Of a stretch of 64,000 nucleotides of DNA, positions 1 to 9,243 are shown piece after piece. The notes under the pieces are model-generated. The model worked only from the letters and a program-made list of their open reading frames with translations. It was not told where the DNA came from and searched no databases. Both the position numbers and the translations under genes were made by a program. The stretch comes from Spongilla lacustris (taxonomy: Eukaryota > Porifera > Demospongiae > Spongillida > Spongillidae): contig OX442417.1 in NCBI GenBank assembly GCA_949361645.1, positions 12,337,150 through 12,401,149 on the forward strand, in the 5' to 3' direction. Each line of letters opens with the position of its first letter. Position 1 is the stretch's first letter.

Positions 1-621
1 TACGGTAATAATGACAGGTTACTTGGAGGCTCAAGAACATCAACGGAAGTCACTCCTTTAGCAACAGCATGCCAGGGTTAAAGACTTCTGTTTTTTTGTT
101 TGTTTTTTGTTCGATAATCAGTTGCACTTTCTTAGTAATACTGTATACTATCATGAAATTACCGTGCTCATCACAGCCTATTTGATTCACAATTCATCAA
201 ACCATGCCTTCTACCTATGAGTCCATGCATGATATGTTAATTGAAACTGTTTTGTTTTAATGTAATACTCTTCCATGTGTACTTTTTTTAACATTACAAT
301 CGTTAACTTATCCGTTCATTTTCACCACAATTTATAAATTATGTGATGGAAGAAACAACGGACCGAGAAGAGTGTTAGAATAATAGTGTAAGTTGAAAAG
401 CTATCTTTAGTGATATCATGCGGCATCAAACAACACCACGTGACTTAATTATTCAATGACACTTCAGTGTTGATTTCATTTGAAAACAGTTTGCTTATAG
501 TTCGCAAACACAAACACATGACGTTGTTCATTTTCATGAGGGGATGCAGAATAACATACTGAATCATAGTAGATTTTGAGTATGTGAACCATTTCTTTTG
601 GATGCCAATCATATCAACCTG
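1..621. other. 3' flank of gene A, no gene seen
   Basis: AT-rich sequence beyond the stop codon of the minus-strand receptor gene. It presumably contains that gene's 3' UTR. I see no open frame, repeat or RNA gene that I can support. Confidence 0.4.
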
Positions 622-791
622 TTAGTTTCCATACTTTTGGACGTAATACTTACTTAAAGACTTCCCATAAGCTGCATTTTGATGGGTAGCAATTTCTTCA
701 TGATCACTTACAGGTGGCAAGACTTCCCCATAAGCTGAATTTTGATGGGTAGCAACTGCTTCACTTACTGGCGGCAAGACTTCCCCATAAG
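622..791 (-). CDS. gene A cytoplasmic-tail exon with Tyr repeats
   Basis: Last exon of gene A. The acceptor is the TTTAG just upstream (792-793 on plus) and the stop TAA is at 622-624. Two near-identical units carry [10 protein letters not shown] followed by a THQN-type segment, and a third partial unit has AYGK. The Gly after each Tyr and the acidic residue after it resemble Tyr-phosphorylation and SH2-docking sites; that function is inferred. The repeat probably arose by local duplication, since the two units are almost identical at the DNA level (about 660-790). Confidence 0.7.
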
Positions 792-3700
792 CTAAACCCA
801 TTTAGATGCAACCATCAAACTCGGCTACATTCTCTATACTTACCAAATGCATTGTTTTGTGCCCTTCCTGAAATGGTCACTTTGGATGATCTCTTGACAT
901 AGAAAAGAAGCAGGATTGCCACCACTGTGATGACCACAGCTATCATAACAATGACAGTGACCACACTGGCAGCTATGGCTGCTGATGTTTGATCTGCTGA
1001 GGGCAGAAGATGCATCTACATGTATATCATATAACTTAAATGATAAAGAATATTGTCTAGTCTCCGCCCACAGAAAATGCACATCAGTATGGAAATGGCA
1101 ACATCATATAAATAATTTCACTGTGCAAAGGACACTACAATGCATCCAGAAAGGGTCACAGTTCAAGTTGATAATGAGTGCATGCACATGCACAACCAAT
1201 GGGGGAAAAAAACATCACTAATAAAAATACATTTTCTCCTAATTGTAAATTGGTGCAATGGGGAGTAGTAAATTGAAATCCCTTTACACTACTACAGATG
1301 CAAATAGTATTGATGATGCCATTCAACCCATAATAACTCCGCAAAGAAAATGAGTATTGGCCATACAATATATGCACATGCATATGTATTATTGGGTGGT
1401 TTGGTTCCCCTGCCTCTGCATGTAATGAGTTCTGCATTTTTAGTGATCTTTTGGGTTCTAGTCAAGGATGTGTTATAATGCATATATATCATACATGTGT
1501 TATCACACAGTACAGTATTTCCTTACATAAAATATTTGCACTGATGTATCCTAAGCAAGGATAAACTTATACCTTGTTAACTCATATTTGCTAGCAACTC
1601 TATAATTTGCATGACTTAATTCAGTAAGATGTAGAAATATTTTCTGTCGCAAAGTTGTTACTGTGATGCATCATTTGCACAGCTACATGTACACAATCAC
1701 AAAGCAAAAAGTGGTGATTTTCAATGATGTATGTGTAGCGTACGCAGTTATTACATCATGCACGCACATGCGCAGTAGTATTTATTGTGTATATATATAC
1801 TAATGTAAGTGTACGTAATATGAGTCTGGTGATTAAAGCTGGTCTTTGTCACATTGGTGTCAGAAGCGGGATATGGGTGATGAAAAGAAGACTCCTCGGT
1901 TCAGCGTGAGGCCGCCGGCAAGATTCGTCGCTGGAACAGACTTCACCCTGTGGATTCAGAGAGTAGAGCTGTATATGAAAGAAGCGGAGATACCCGATGA
2001 AAAGAAAGGCCAGGAACTCGTCTCACTGCTGGAAGACGATGGGTTTCGAATCGTAAGTCAGATGGGTTTGCTTTGCGCTGACAAAGTTGAGTACGCAGCA
2101 GTGAAGATGTGCCTTCAGAGACAGTTCTCACCAGCTGGCGTAGAATTGGAGTGGCAACGTCGGCTGCATGCAGCGCAGCAAAAGAGTACAGAATCCTTGA
2201 CCGAATTTGCTGGAAGGTTACGTATGTTAGCTGATAAAGCGTTCCCTGCATGGAAAGCAAACGAAAGACTCGAAATGGCTCGTAACCAGTTTATTAATGG
2301 TGTTGTATCTTCGTCCATCCAGTTGAAACTTATGCAGGAGAGGCCCAACACATTTGACGGTGCTGTCACACTTGCGTGTCAATTGGAGTCGATAGAGTCA
2401 GCTCAGCGCATGCTGCAGACAGCGAAACAGGTGGGAACTCCTTCAGAAGATACTACAAGGGGCATTAACGCTGCAACGGCAAGTGGAAACAGCAGCTACC
2501 AGGAATTAGCTGCGCAGGTGACATCATTGACGCAGCGGTTAGACAGCCTGCTCAAACATGAACACCAGACAAAGTACTCGAGAAGGGTGAATTGCTGGCA
2601 CTGCAGGAAACCAGGTCATGTGCGTCGAAATTGCCCACAGCTTCGAGCAGGTAACGCGGATAACGTTAAAGGGGACAGGTCAGCGAGGCATACCTCGGCG
2701 GTTGCGTGTACGCTTACCCTAAAGGGTGCTGTAGAAGGCTACCCCACCCTCATGTTAGTTGACACAGGTTCATCAGTGACCCTTCTTCACGAGAATGTCT
2801 GGAAAGCTGCAGTGAGGGGACAGAAACAGCTCAGTCCAGCTAAGTATCCAGTGATGGCAGTGAATGGTGAAAGTCTTGTTCTGAGTGGACAAGGTGACGT
2901 CTTGTTAAAGGTGGGAGAGCATGTTGGTGTGCACAGTGTTCTGGTAGTAAAAGAAATGACACAAGAATGTCTGTTGGGAACAGACTTTTTGGAGAGACAC
3001 AATTGTGTTATTGACTTGGGTCATAGAACGCTAACAATAGCAGGGCATGTGACACCTGTACCATTGTTCTCTGGAGACTGTGCTTGCACTTGTCATGTTC
3101 TTGTTAAGGAAACAGTTGTTATTCCTGCTTATCATCAAGTACAGCTTCCTGTAGACCTGGCGTCAGATGAAGACTTTCCGGGTCATGTTGGTCTGTTTGA
3201 ACCTAAAACGGACTTTGCTGAAGACCATGGTGGTGTTATGGTTGCTCACTCTGTATCTCCTACTTATGGGGGGAAAACGACAATTCAGTTGATAAATCCA
3301 ACACCTGTCCCAGTGACCCTTTACAGCCAGGAAAAGATTGGTAAGCTGTCATTTTTGCAGGAAGCGGATACGGTGAGGCTGGTAGAACCATCATTGGATA
3401 AGAAACCAACAGTGCGTTCAGAGGAAGCTATTCGTAAGACAATTGATGACATGGCTAGTAAAGTGCAGGGCCTAACCGTGGGAGAACACACTAAATTCAG
3501 GAGTCTGTTGCGAGAGTTTGCTGATGTAATTTCCGTTGGGGATGGGGACCTGGGACGGACACGGGTACTACGTCATAAGATTAATACTGGGGATGCTTTG
3601 CCCATTCATCAACAGGCTCGCAGGCTGCCTTTCCATCAGCGAGACATGGTCCAGAAAATGATCCAGGGAATGTTAGAGCAAGGAATCATTGAACCAGCTG

Positions 3701-6700
3701 ATGGTTCATGGTCATCGCCCATAGTTCTGGCTAAGAAGAAAGACGGTTCATTCAGGTTCTGCGTCGATTATCGTCGTGTCAATGATGTAACAAAAAAAGA
3801 TGTACACCCCATACCCAGAATCGACGATGCATTAGATACCCTTGCAGGAGCAAAATGGTTCTCTACAATTGACTTGGCCAGCGGATACTGGCAGGTGGAG
3901 ATGGATCCTTCTGACAAAGAGAAGACCACGTTCGTTACCCCTTTTGGTCTCCACCAGTTCCGTGTAATGCCCTTTGGGTTGACCAATGCACCCAGCACCT
4001 TTCAAAGGTTGATGGGCTTGGTATTAGCTGGTTTAAGTTGGAATACCTGCTTGGTTTACCTGGACGATATCATCGTCTTTAGCCAGACAGTGGAGGAACA
4101 CTTTACTCGCCTGGCAGATGTGCTCAGGAGGTTAAACGAAGCTGGCTTGAAACTAAAACCTAGTAAGTGCCAACTATTTCGCAAAAGTGTTCAATATTTG
4201 GGGTACGTGGTGTCTGAGAAAGGCATTGAGATTGATCCTGCGAAAACTAGTTGTGTTAAAAATTGGCCAGTGCCCAACAATCACGAAACGTTGCGCCAGT
4301 TTCTTGGATTTGCCTCTTATTACAGAAAGTTTATCCAGAACTTTGCCGAGATAGCAGCTCCCCTGCATGCATTGACGGAGAAGACGAAATCTTGGCAATG
4401 GACAGAACAGTGCGAAGCAGCGTTTTCCAGTTTAAAGGGAAAGTTGTTACTACCACCCATTTTGTCCTTTCCACAGTTTGACCGAACATTTGTCGTGGAT
4501 ACTGATGCCAGCCAGGAGGGTATTGGTGCCGTCCTGGCACATGAAGGACACGAGCAAGTCATTGCATATGCTAGCAGGGTTTTGTCGAAAGCTGAAAAGC
4601 AATACTGTGCCACTAGACGGGAAATGTTGGCTTTGGTGTGGGCAGTGAAATGTTTTCGTCCGTACCTTTGGGGGCGGCGGTTTATTATTCGAACTGACCA
4701 TAATTCTCTCCGTTGGCTGCAGAATTTCAAAGATCCTCAGGGCCAGATTGCTCGGTGGCTTGAAATTCTTGCAGAATACGACTTCACTATTCAACATCGG
4801 CCTGGGCTGAAACACAGCAACGCAGATGCACTGTCAAGACTGCCCTGCAAGCAATGTGGCCGTCAAGATTCCGAGGCAACTGCGGTCCTATCAGAGATGA
4901 AGAAAGAAGAAAGCAATGACGTCACAAAAGGTGTTACGGAGGCATTTCAGGCGATGAGTAGTTGGGTACCTGTTCTACCATTCTTTGATCAAAAGCGGGA
5001 GCAGCAGTCGAATCCAGATTTAACGCAAGTTACCGCATGGATTGTAAATGGAAATGTTCCCACCAAATTTCCCAGTTGTGGCAGTTACTGGTTACAAACC
5101 TTGTGGGCACAGAGTAGCCACCTTATGCTTCAGGATGGAGTTCTCTACAGGCGATGGGAAGACGTTCCTGGAAAGGGGCTTAATAAGCATCTGCAGTTTG
5201 TGCTACCGAAAGCTTTGGTAAAAACCATTTTACAGGAATGTCATGACTCACCAAGTGGTAGCCATCTTGGCATGACAAAGACACTGGAAAAGATTCGATC
5301 TAGGTTCTACTGGCCAGGCCAACGCAAGGACGTAGAAGACTGGTGCAAGGGTTGCGAGATGTGTGCGTCTAGAAAATCTCCATCAACAAAAAGACGAGCC
5401 CCATTACAGAGCGACCTTACCGGGTGTCCACTACAACGAGTTGCCATGGACATATTGGGCCCCCTGCCACTAACCGACAGAGGTAACAAGTATGTATTGG
5501 TTGTGGGGGACTACTTTACAAAATGGGTTGAAGCGTACGCCATGCCTAATATGGAAGCTGGGACTGTGGCTGAACTATTTGTGTCGCGTTTTGTGTGCCA
5601 GTTTGGTGTACCAGACGTTCTTCATACCGATCAAGGAAGAAATTTCGAATCTGCTTTGCTAAAGGAAGTGTGCCAGCTACTGGGAGTGGTCAAAACGAGA
5701 ACTACCCCTTACCACCCTCAATCAGACGGTTTGGTCGAGAGATTCAACCGTACCTTGTTGAACCTCCTTAGTATGGCTGCTTCAGAGAATGAACGTGACT
5801 GGGACTTACATATTCCAATGGTGATGATGGCATACCGGACTAGTGTGCAGGAATCTACTGGCTGCACGCCATTCTATTTGATGTTTGGACGAGAAGGGCG
5901 TCTTCCTGCTGATGTAATGTTTCGTCTTCCTTCTTCCCCTATGCAGGTGAACAAGTACGCTCAGGACATGCGGTTTCGCATGGAGCAGGCTTATCAGCTT
6001 GTTCGCGACCGTCTGCAGCTACAACAGCGACGTCAGAAGGCTCTATATGACAGAACGACAAATGGATCACTGTATGCAATTGGTGATCACGTGTGGCTCC
6101 ATTGTCCAGCTGTGCCTAAAGGGAAGTCGGCGAAGCTTCATCGCTACTGGCAGGGCCCGTATAAGGTGATAGATGTGCTAGGGAAAGTACTCTTTAAAAT
6201 CCAACACAGAGATCATCCCAGAAAGAAATGTGTCGTACACTTTGATAGGCTGAAACCCTACGTACATTCGTCAAAGAGGGATGAAGAACAAGAAGTACCG
6301 CCCCCTCAGCGTTCGAGTAATGGCGAGCAGGAAGATGACGTTGAAATTGAAATTGTTCCTGGGGAACGACCTGATCAGCGTCAGAACGATCCAGTGGACC
6401 ATGAGGAGGTTCCTGTTGAGCCCCAGGAAGTAGTAGTCGAAGAGGACGGGGAGGTCGAGCAACAGCAGGCTGCACCGGGAGAAGAAATTGTTGGTGATAA
6501 TGAAGAAATAGCTGAGCCGATTGTTGCAGAAGAAGGACAACCAAGAAGATCAACACAAAGCCGCAGAAAGCGCGATAAATTGGGACAGAATATTTATGAT
6601 GTGTAATGTCGAACCATTCAAAGGAGGAGGGAGGGGGAGTAATGTAGCGTACGTAGTTATTACATCATGCACGCACATGCGCAGTAGTATTTATTGTGTA

Positions 6701-9020
6701 TATATATACTAATGTAAGTGTACGTAATATGAGTCTGGTGATTAAAGCTGGTCTTTGTCACATATGCAATCATGCCACACCACATGCACGTAAGAATTAA
6801 TTCAAAAACAACCTCAGAAATTAACTAAAAAACAAAAGGAATAAATGTATATAAATGCAATTCGATTTTCGCTGTACATGGCAAAATACATCCACAAAAT
6901 GTAAATGGATTATGTATCCACAGGTACTGAAGTACATACACATGTACATACCCTCAGTGGCAGATATGGAAGTAGGACTGATGGTCACGTAGGCTGGATA
7001 AATATTAAGAGGATAACAAGTGTAATGGAGTCACTACATGTACAATTTCTTCTGCTTGTAGGCAAATACAAGTGAAGTAATTCTCATGCTGCGTTGTACT
7101 GCAAAATTATGGTACACGATAGATGATATGTATGTAGTTGTATGTCAATCTGTACCAATATACTGATATCATAATCTATGTAACATGTACATGTATGCAT
7201 ACAGATTGATACATTTTCCTTCCTGAAATGCAGCTGAATGCTGTTAGTTATAACAAATCATAATTCTAATTACACATCACATGCAGAACAATGCCGCAGT
7301 CACAAATAGCTTGAAGTATGCTTTTGTCCACATGCATGTTGCGTGCACATGCAATTAGGAATAGAAATTTCTAGCATTCATGTGAAACCACAGATGACAA
7401 TTAACAACAGAACAAACTAATTCATGATCTGATAAGTACTCCTTACATGTAACCTCTTTTGGCATTTAGAACATTAAAAGTTACACTATGTAGAAATCCA
7501 AAGAATTGAGTCTCTATAGCTATAGACACAGAGAACCTGATGTTTGAACAAGGCATGTTGGAAACTAGCTCATGCAAACAAAAAAGTAATGCAGAAAAGA
7601 GATGACTGGGTCTCAGTATCCATGCATACATTGTACCTGTGCAGTTAATCATGTCTGGAGCAAGTTGATAGCCAGTAAAGCAGGTACAGTTGTAGCCCGT
7701 AGGGGTATCCATACACATCTGGCTGCAACCTCCATTTTTCACTGCACAGTCATTGACATCTACAGGTACAAATGCTTAAGTAGTTCAGTGATGACAAATC
7801 ATAATTCTAATTACACATCACATGCAGAGCATCACGAATAGCTTGAAGTCTGCACAATTGCAATTTTGTCTATAGCCATGTTGTGTACACATGCAATTAG
7901 GAATTAGAAAACACAGATGACAACAACAGAACAAACAAATTCATAATCTGAAAAACACTCCTTACATGTACCCTCTTGTGGCATATAGAACATTAAAAAA
8001 ATCATTACACTATAGAGTAATCTGTGAGCAGCAAAGAAAGAGGAATTGAGTCTCTAGCCACATCCAGACAGATATTGTGGATGGTATAGAAAGGCCTGAT
8101 ATTTGGACAAGGCATGTTGGAAACTGGTTGCAAACATAAAAGCAATGCAGAAAAGAGATGTCTGGGTCTCAGTATTGTACCTGTGCAGTTAACCATGTCT
8201 GAAGCAAGTTGATAGCCAGTAAAGCAGGTACACTTGTAGCCCGTAGGAGTATCCACACACATCTGGCTGCAACCTCCGTTTTTCACTGCACATTCATTGA
8301 CATCTATGTGTAATTGGAAACATCACTAAAAGATGGCAAAGTGTGCACATCAATATGACGTACATAGTGATACATGGAGAGCAATGGATTTTAATGAATA
8401 TCCTGATGCGAAGATATAATTAAAATTGTTTGGTAGTGCTGATGATGATCCACACAAGTTTGCGGTATTTATTATGATGGACGAACCACTAGTACTGGCC
8501 ACAATACTGTGCCCACTAGCTGATGATAGTACACATGCTGCAATGACATCATATACTTGTATCATGAATTGTTGAGACTGTGGTATTGAGAAATTGCTGC
8601 AAGAATAGTTGGACACAGGCTGAGGTATTATATAATTTGAAGATGATCCAGACACCAGGCTGTAACTGCTACTATATCTAGTTGCTGGTCTATACACACC
8701 AAGGTACACTGTGCTTGTGCTTGTTGACCTGTAGTAACACAGGTTCCATGTTGTAGCATTCCCAGGACACTGAGCTGGATTTGCTGTATTCACAATAAGA
8801 CCAGTTTGTGTTGAGGATGTAAGCTGAGTGAGGTCATTTCCAAATGAACATGCAGTGCTTCCTTGTACTGCATGGGCACAGAAAGAATTAAAGCAACAGG
8901 TCAGTACAAATGTACATGTACATGCAATTCTGTTTGCACATGTGTAGCAAGCAGTACATGTATTTTCAAACACAACCCACCTGCAATCACAACTAGTAAT
9001 GAGAAATAATTGATCCACAT
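622..9020 (-). CDS. receptor-like membrane protein with two EGF domains (gene A)
   Basis: Spliced minus-strand gene. My exons are 8981-9020, 8364-8867, 8181-8303, 7637-7759, 6952-6993, 844-996 and 622-791; all have AG acceptors and GT donors and every internal junction is phase 1. The product of about 384 residues has a signal peptide ([13 protein letters not shown]), a 168-residue Cys/Tyr/Ser-rich extracellular module, two calcium-binding-type EGF domains of 41 residues, a 14-residue Ser/Thr stalk, one transmembrane helix and a short tail with repeated AYGE motifs. It is a type I surface protein, plausibly an adhesion or recognition receptor; the ligand is unknown. The intron between the stalk and transmembrane exons hosts a 5-kb Gypsy element, and another Gypsy element lies 49 bp upstream of the ATG. 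The exon model comes from reading splice signals and from comparison with copies B and C. No stop codon breaks it. Confidence 0.75.
844..996 (-). CDS. gene A transmembrane exon
   Basis: Exon of 153 bp, phase 1 at both ends. It encodes a helix rich in Ala, Val and Ile ([20 protein letters not shown]), followed by a basic stop-transfer segment (VKRSSK) and a QNNAF segment that joins the Tyr-repeat tail. The donor GTAAGT is at 838-843 and the acceptor CAG is at 997-999. It supplies the only membrane anchor of the gene A product; no equivalent is present for copies B and C in this window. Confidence 0.75.
997..1729. other. intron of gene A (distal part)
   Basis: Intron sequence between the transmembrane exon and the inserted Gypsy element. 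It is AT-rich with scattered CATG and TGCA motifs. No exon or RNA gene is evident. Confidence 0.5.
1734..1853 (+). repeat. 5' LTR of element 1
   Basis: 120-bp LTR beginning TGTAGCGTACGCAG and ending GTCACA. It is unusually short for Gypsy. It contains a run of alternating TA near its middle (TATATATATA) that may act as a TATA region. Confidence 0.92.
1855..1872 (+). promoter_or_regulatory. primer binding site (tRNA-Leu type), element 1
   Basis: TGGTGTCAGAAGCGGGAT lies one base after the LTR. It is complementary to the 3' end of typical eukaryotic tRNA-Leu and would prime minus-strand DNA synthesis. Confidence 0.8.
1873..6606 (+). CDS. Gag-Pol polyprotein of element 1
   Basis: Single frame of 1577 codons. 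I start at the ATG at 1873, because the frame's upstream part lies in the LTR and primer site. Order: Gag; CCHC zinc knuckle (near residue 241, CWHC...H...C); aspartic protease DTGSS (near 297); reverse transcriptase with YLDD (near 729); RNase H with DTDAS (near 878); integrase with HHCC zinc finger (near 1120-1165), catalytic Asp in MDILGP (near 1192), Asp in TDQG (near 1252) and Glu in LVERF (near 1289); GPY segment (QGPYKV); acidic Glu-rich C-terminus. Gag and Pol share one frame with no stop or frameshift. All catalytic residues that I can check are present, so it is probably functional. Confidence 0.95.
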   Translation: MGDEKKTPRFSVRPPARFVAGTDFTLWIQRVELYMKEAEIPDEKKGQELVSLLEDDGFRIVSQMGLLCADKVEYAAVKMCLQRQFSPAGVELEWQRRLHAAQQKSTESLTEFAGRLRMLADKAFPAWKANERLEMARNQFINGVVSSSIQLKLMQERPNTFDGAVTLACQLESIESAQRMLQTAKQVGTPSEDTTRGINAATASGNSSYQELAAQVTSLTQRLDSLLKHEHQTKYSRRVNCWHCRKPGHVRRNCPQLRAGNADNVKGDRSARHTSAVACTLTLKGAVEGYPTLMLVDTGSSVTLLHENVWKAAVRGQKQLSPAKYPVMAVNGESLVLSGQGDVLLKVGEHVGVHSVLVVKEMTQECLLGTDFLERHNCVIDLGHRTLTIAGHVTPVPLFSGDCACTCHVLVKETVVIPAYHQVQLPVDLASDEDFPGHVGLFEPKTDFAEDHGGVMVAHSVSPTYGGKTTIQLINPTPVPVTLYSQEKIGKLSFLQEADTVRLVEPSLDKKPTVRSEEAIRKTIDDMASKVQGLTVGEHTKFRSLLREFADVISVGDGDLGRTRVLRHKINTGDALPIHQQARRLPFHQRDMVQKMIQGMLEQGIIEPADGSWSSPIVLAKKKDGSFRFCVDYRRVNDVTKKDVHPIPRIDDALDTLAGAKWFSTIDLASGYWQVEMDPSDKEKTTFVTPFGLHQFRVMPFGLTNAPSTFQRLMGLVLAGLSWNTCLVYLDDIIVFSQTVEEHFTRLADVLRRLNEAGLKLKPSKCQLFRKSVQYLGYVVSEKGIEIDPAKTSCVKNWPVPNNHETLRQFLGFASYYRKFIQNFAEIAAPLHALTEKTKSWQWTEQCEAAFSSLKGKLLLPPILSFPQFDRTFVVDTDASQEGIGAVLAHEGHEQVIAYASRVLSKAEKQYCATRREMLALVWAVKCFRPYLWGRRFIIRTDHNSLRWLQNFKDPQGQIARWLEILAEYDFTIQHRPGLKHSNADALSRLPCKQCGRQDSEATAVLSEMKKEESNDVTKGVTEAFQAMSSWVPVLPFFDQKREQQSNPDLTQVTAWIVNGNVPTKFPSCGSYWLQTLWAQSSHLMLQDGVLYRRWEDVPGKGLNKHLQFVLPKALVKTILQECHDSPSGSHLGMTKTLEKIRSRFYWPGQRKDVEDWCKGCEMCASRKSPSTKRRAPLQSDLTGCPLQRVAMDILGPLPLTDRGNKYVLVVGDYFTKWVEAYAMPNMEAGTVAELFVSRFVCQFGVPDVLHTDQGRNFESALLKEVCQLLGVVKTRTTPYHPQSDGLVERFNRTLLNLLSMAASENERDWDLHIPMVMMAYRTSVQESTGCTPFYLMFGREGRLPADVMFRLPSSPMQVNKYAQDMRFRMEQAYQLVRDRLQLQQRRQKALYDRTTNGSLYAIGDHVWLHCPAVPKGKSAKLHRYWQGPYKVIDVLGKVLFKIQHRDHPRKKCVVHFDRLKPYVHSSKRDEEQEVPPPQRSSNGEQEDDVEIEIVPGERPDQRQNDPVDHEEVPVEPQEVVVEEDGEVEQQQAAPGEEIVGDNEEIAEPIVAEEGQPRRSTQSRRKRDKLGQNIYDV
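6620..6642 (+). promoter_or_regulatory. polypurine tract, element 1
   Basis: Purine run AAAGGAGGAGGGAGGGGGAG immediately before the 3' LTR; the expected plus-strand primer. Confidence 0.85.
6643..6762 (+). repeat. 3' LTR of element 1
   Basis: 120-bp copy of the left LTR with one visible difference (GTACGTAG instead of GTACGCAG). It is followed by the TATG target duplication. Confidence 0.92.
6952..6993 (-). CDS. gene A 42-bp stalk exon
   Basis: Phase 1-1 exon of 14 codons, reading [13 protein letters not shown] and rich in Ser/Thr. The acceptor is TTTATCCAG and the donor is GTATGT. Two further copies in gene C (43532-43573 and 43758-43801) support it as a real, duplicated exon. Confidence 0.65.
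6994..7636. other. intron of gene A
   Basis: Intron between the stalk exon and the second EGF exon. It is closely similar to 13531-14148 (gene B side) and 43574-44500 (gene C side), which shows that the duplications included introns. No further exon seen. Confidence 0.5.
7637..7759 (-). CDS. gene A second EGF exon
   Basis: 123-bp phase 1-1 exon encoding one cbEGF module: DVNDC at the start, then [13 protein letters not shown] and CFTGYQL. It has the six-Cys EGF spacing and the Asp/Asn and Tyr residues of the calcium-binding type. The acceptor is CCTGTAG and the donor is GTACAAT. Confidence 0.85.
8181..8303 (-). CDS. gene A first EGF exon
   Basis: 123-bp phase 1-1 exon encoding an EGF module with six Cys. 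The codon split across the upstream junction gives Tyr instead of the Asp found in copy B (YVNEC versus DVNEC), which would remove one expected calcium ligand. Acceptor ACACATAG, donor GTACAAT. Confidence 0.85.
8364..9020 (-). CDS. gene A first two exons: signal peptide and extracellular module
   Basis: Exon 1 is 8981-9020: ATG at 9018-9020 and a 13-residue hydrophobic signal segment ending at GCAG before GTGGGT. A 113-bp intron follows. Exon 2 is 8364-8867, 168 codons, ending before GTACGT. The exon 2 product has spaced Cys, an NTANPAQC segment, a W..CYY motif, a [13 protein letters not shown] segment and a closing LHVSL. I take it as a secreted beta-rich module of a kind seen in sponge EGF proteins; no enzymatic motif is visible. 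The same exon structure recurs at 14872-15514 and 44673-45332. Confidence 0.75.
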
Positions 9021-9064
9021 TCTAAAGTTGGTAAAAAGGTAATGATCATTGGCACATCTGCATG

Positions 9065-9069
9065 ACAGG
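9065..9069. repeat. target-site duplication of element 2 (ACAGG)
   Basis: ACAGG here and at 13446-13450 flanks element 2. The flanking sequence joins cleanly with the homologous upstream regions of genes B and C, which have no insertion at this point. Confidence 0.9.
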
Positions 9070-9225
9070 TGTAATGTTACGCGAGAGCGCCCGAGATAAC
9101 TATGTCAAAACTTGATGTTAGCTGGATTCACTTGGCTAGCCAAAACACACGTACTTACAAAAAAGACATACGAAACAATAATCAATACTCACGTGAAAAT
9201 CACGTGCCTTAACTATTATATTACA
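9070..9225 (-). repeat. 3' LTR of element 2
   Basis: 156-bp LTR; on the minus strand it starts TGTAATATAATAG and ends ACATTACA. It contains an inverted CACGTGATTTTCACGTG palindrome with two E-box cores, and lies directly upstream of gene A. Confidence 0.9.
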
Positions 9226-9242
9226 ATTTTCCCCTTCAGAAG
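9226..9242 (-). promoter_or_regulatory. polypurine tract, element 2
   Basis: On the minus strand CTTCTGAAGGGGAAAAT abuts the 3' LTR, the expected plus-strand primer position. Confidence 0.7.
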
Positions 9243-9243
9243 T

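Larger units (their letters stand above)
1734..6762 (+). mobile_element. intact Ty3/Gypsy LTR retrotransposon (element 1)
   Basis: Complete 5.03-kb element flanked by the 4-bp direct repeat TATG (1730-1733 and 6763-6766). The two 120-bp LTRs start TG and end CA and differ at a single C/T position that I can see. A tRNA-Leu-type primer binding site, one uninterrupted gag-pol frame and a purine-rich tract just before the right LTR follow in the expected order. It lies in a gene A intron, antisense to that gene. Near-identical LTRs and the intact frame point to a very recent insertion. Confidence 0.95.

Noticed and set aside
8350..9018. 222-codon frame starting MDQLFLITS as the gene A N-terminus
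   Set aside because: The shared ATG two bases upstream gives a proper signal peptide and a GT/AG intron in all three copies; the MDQLF reading runs through that intron.
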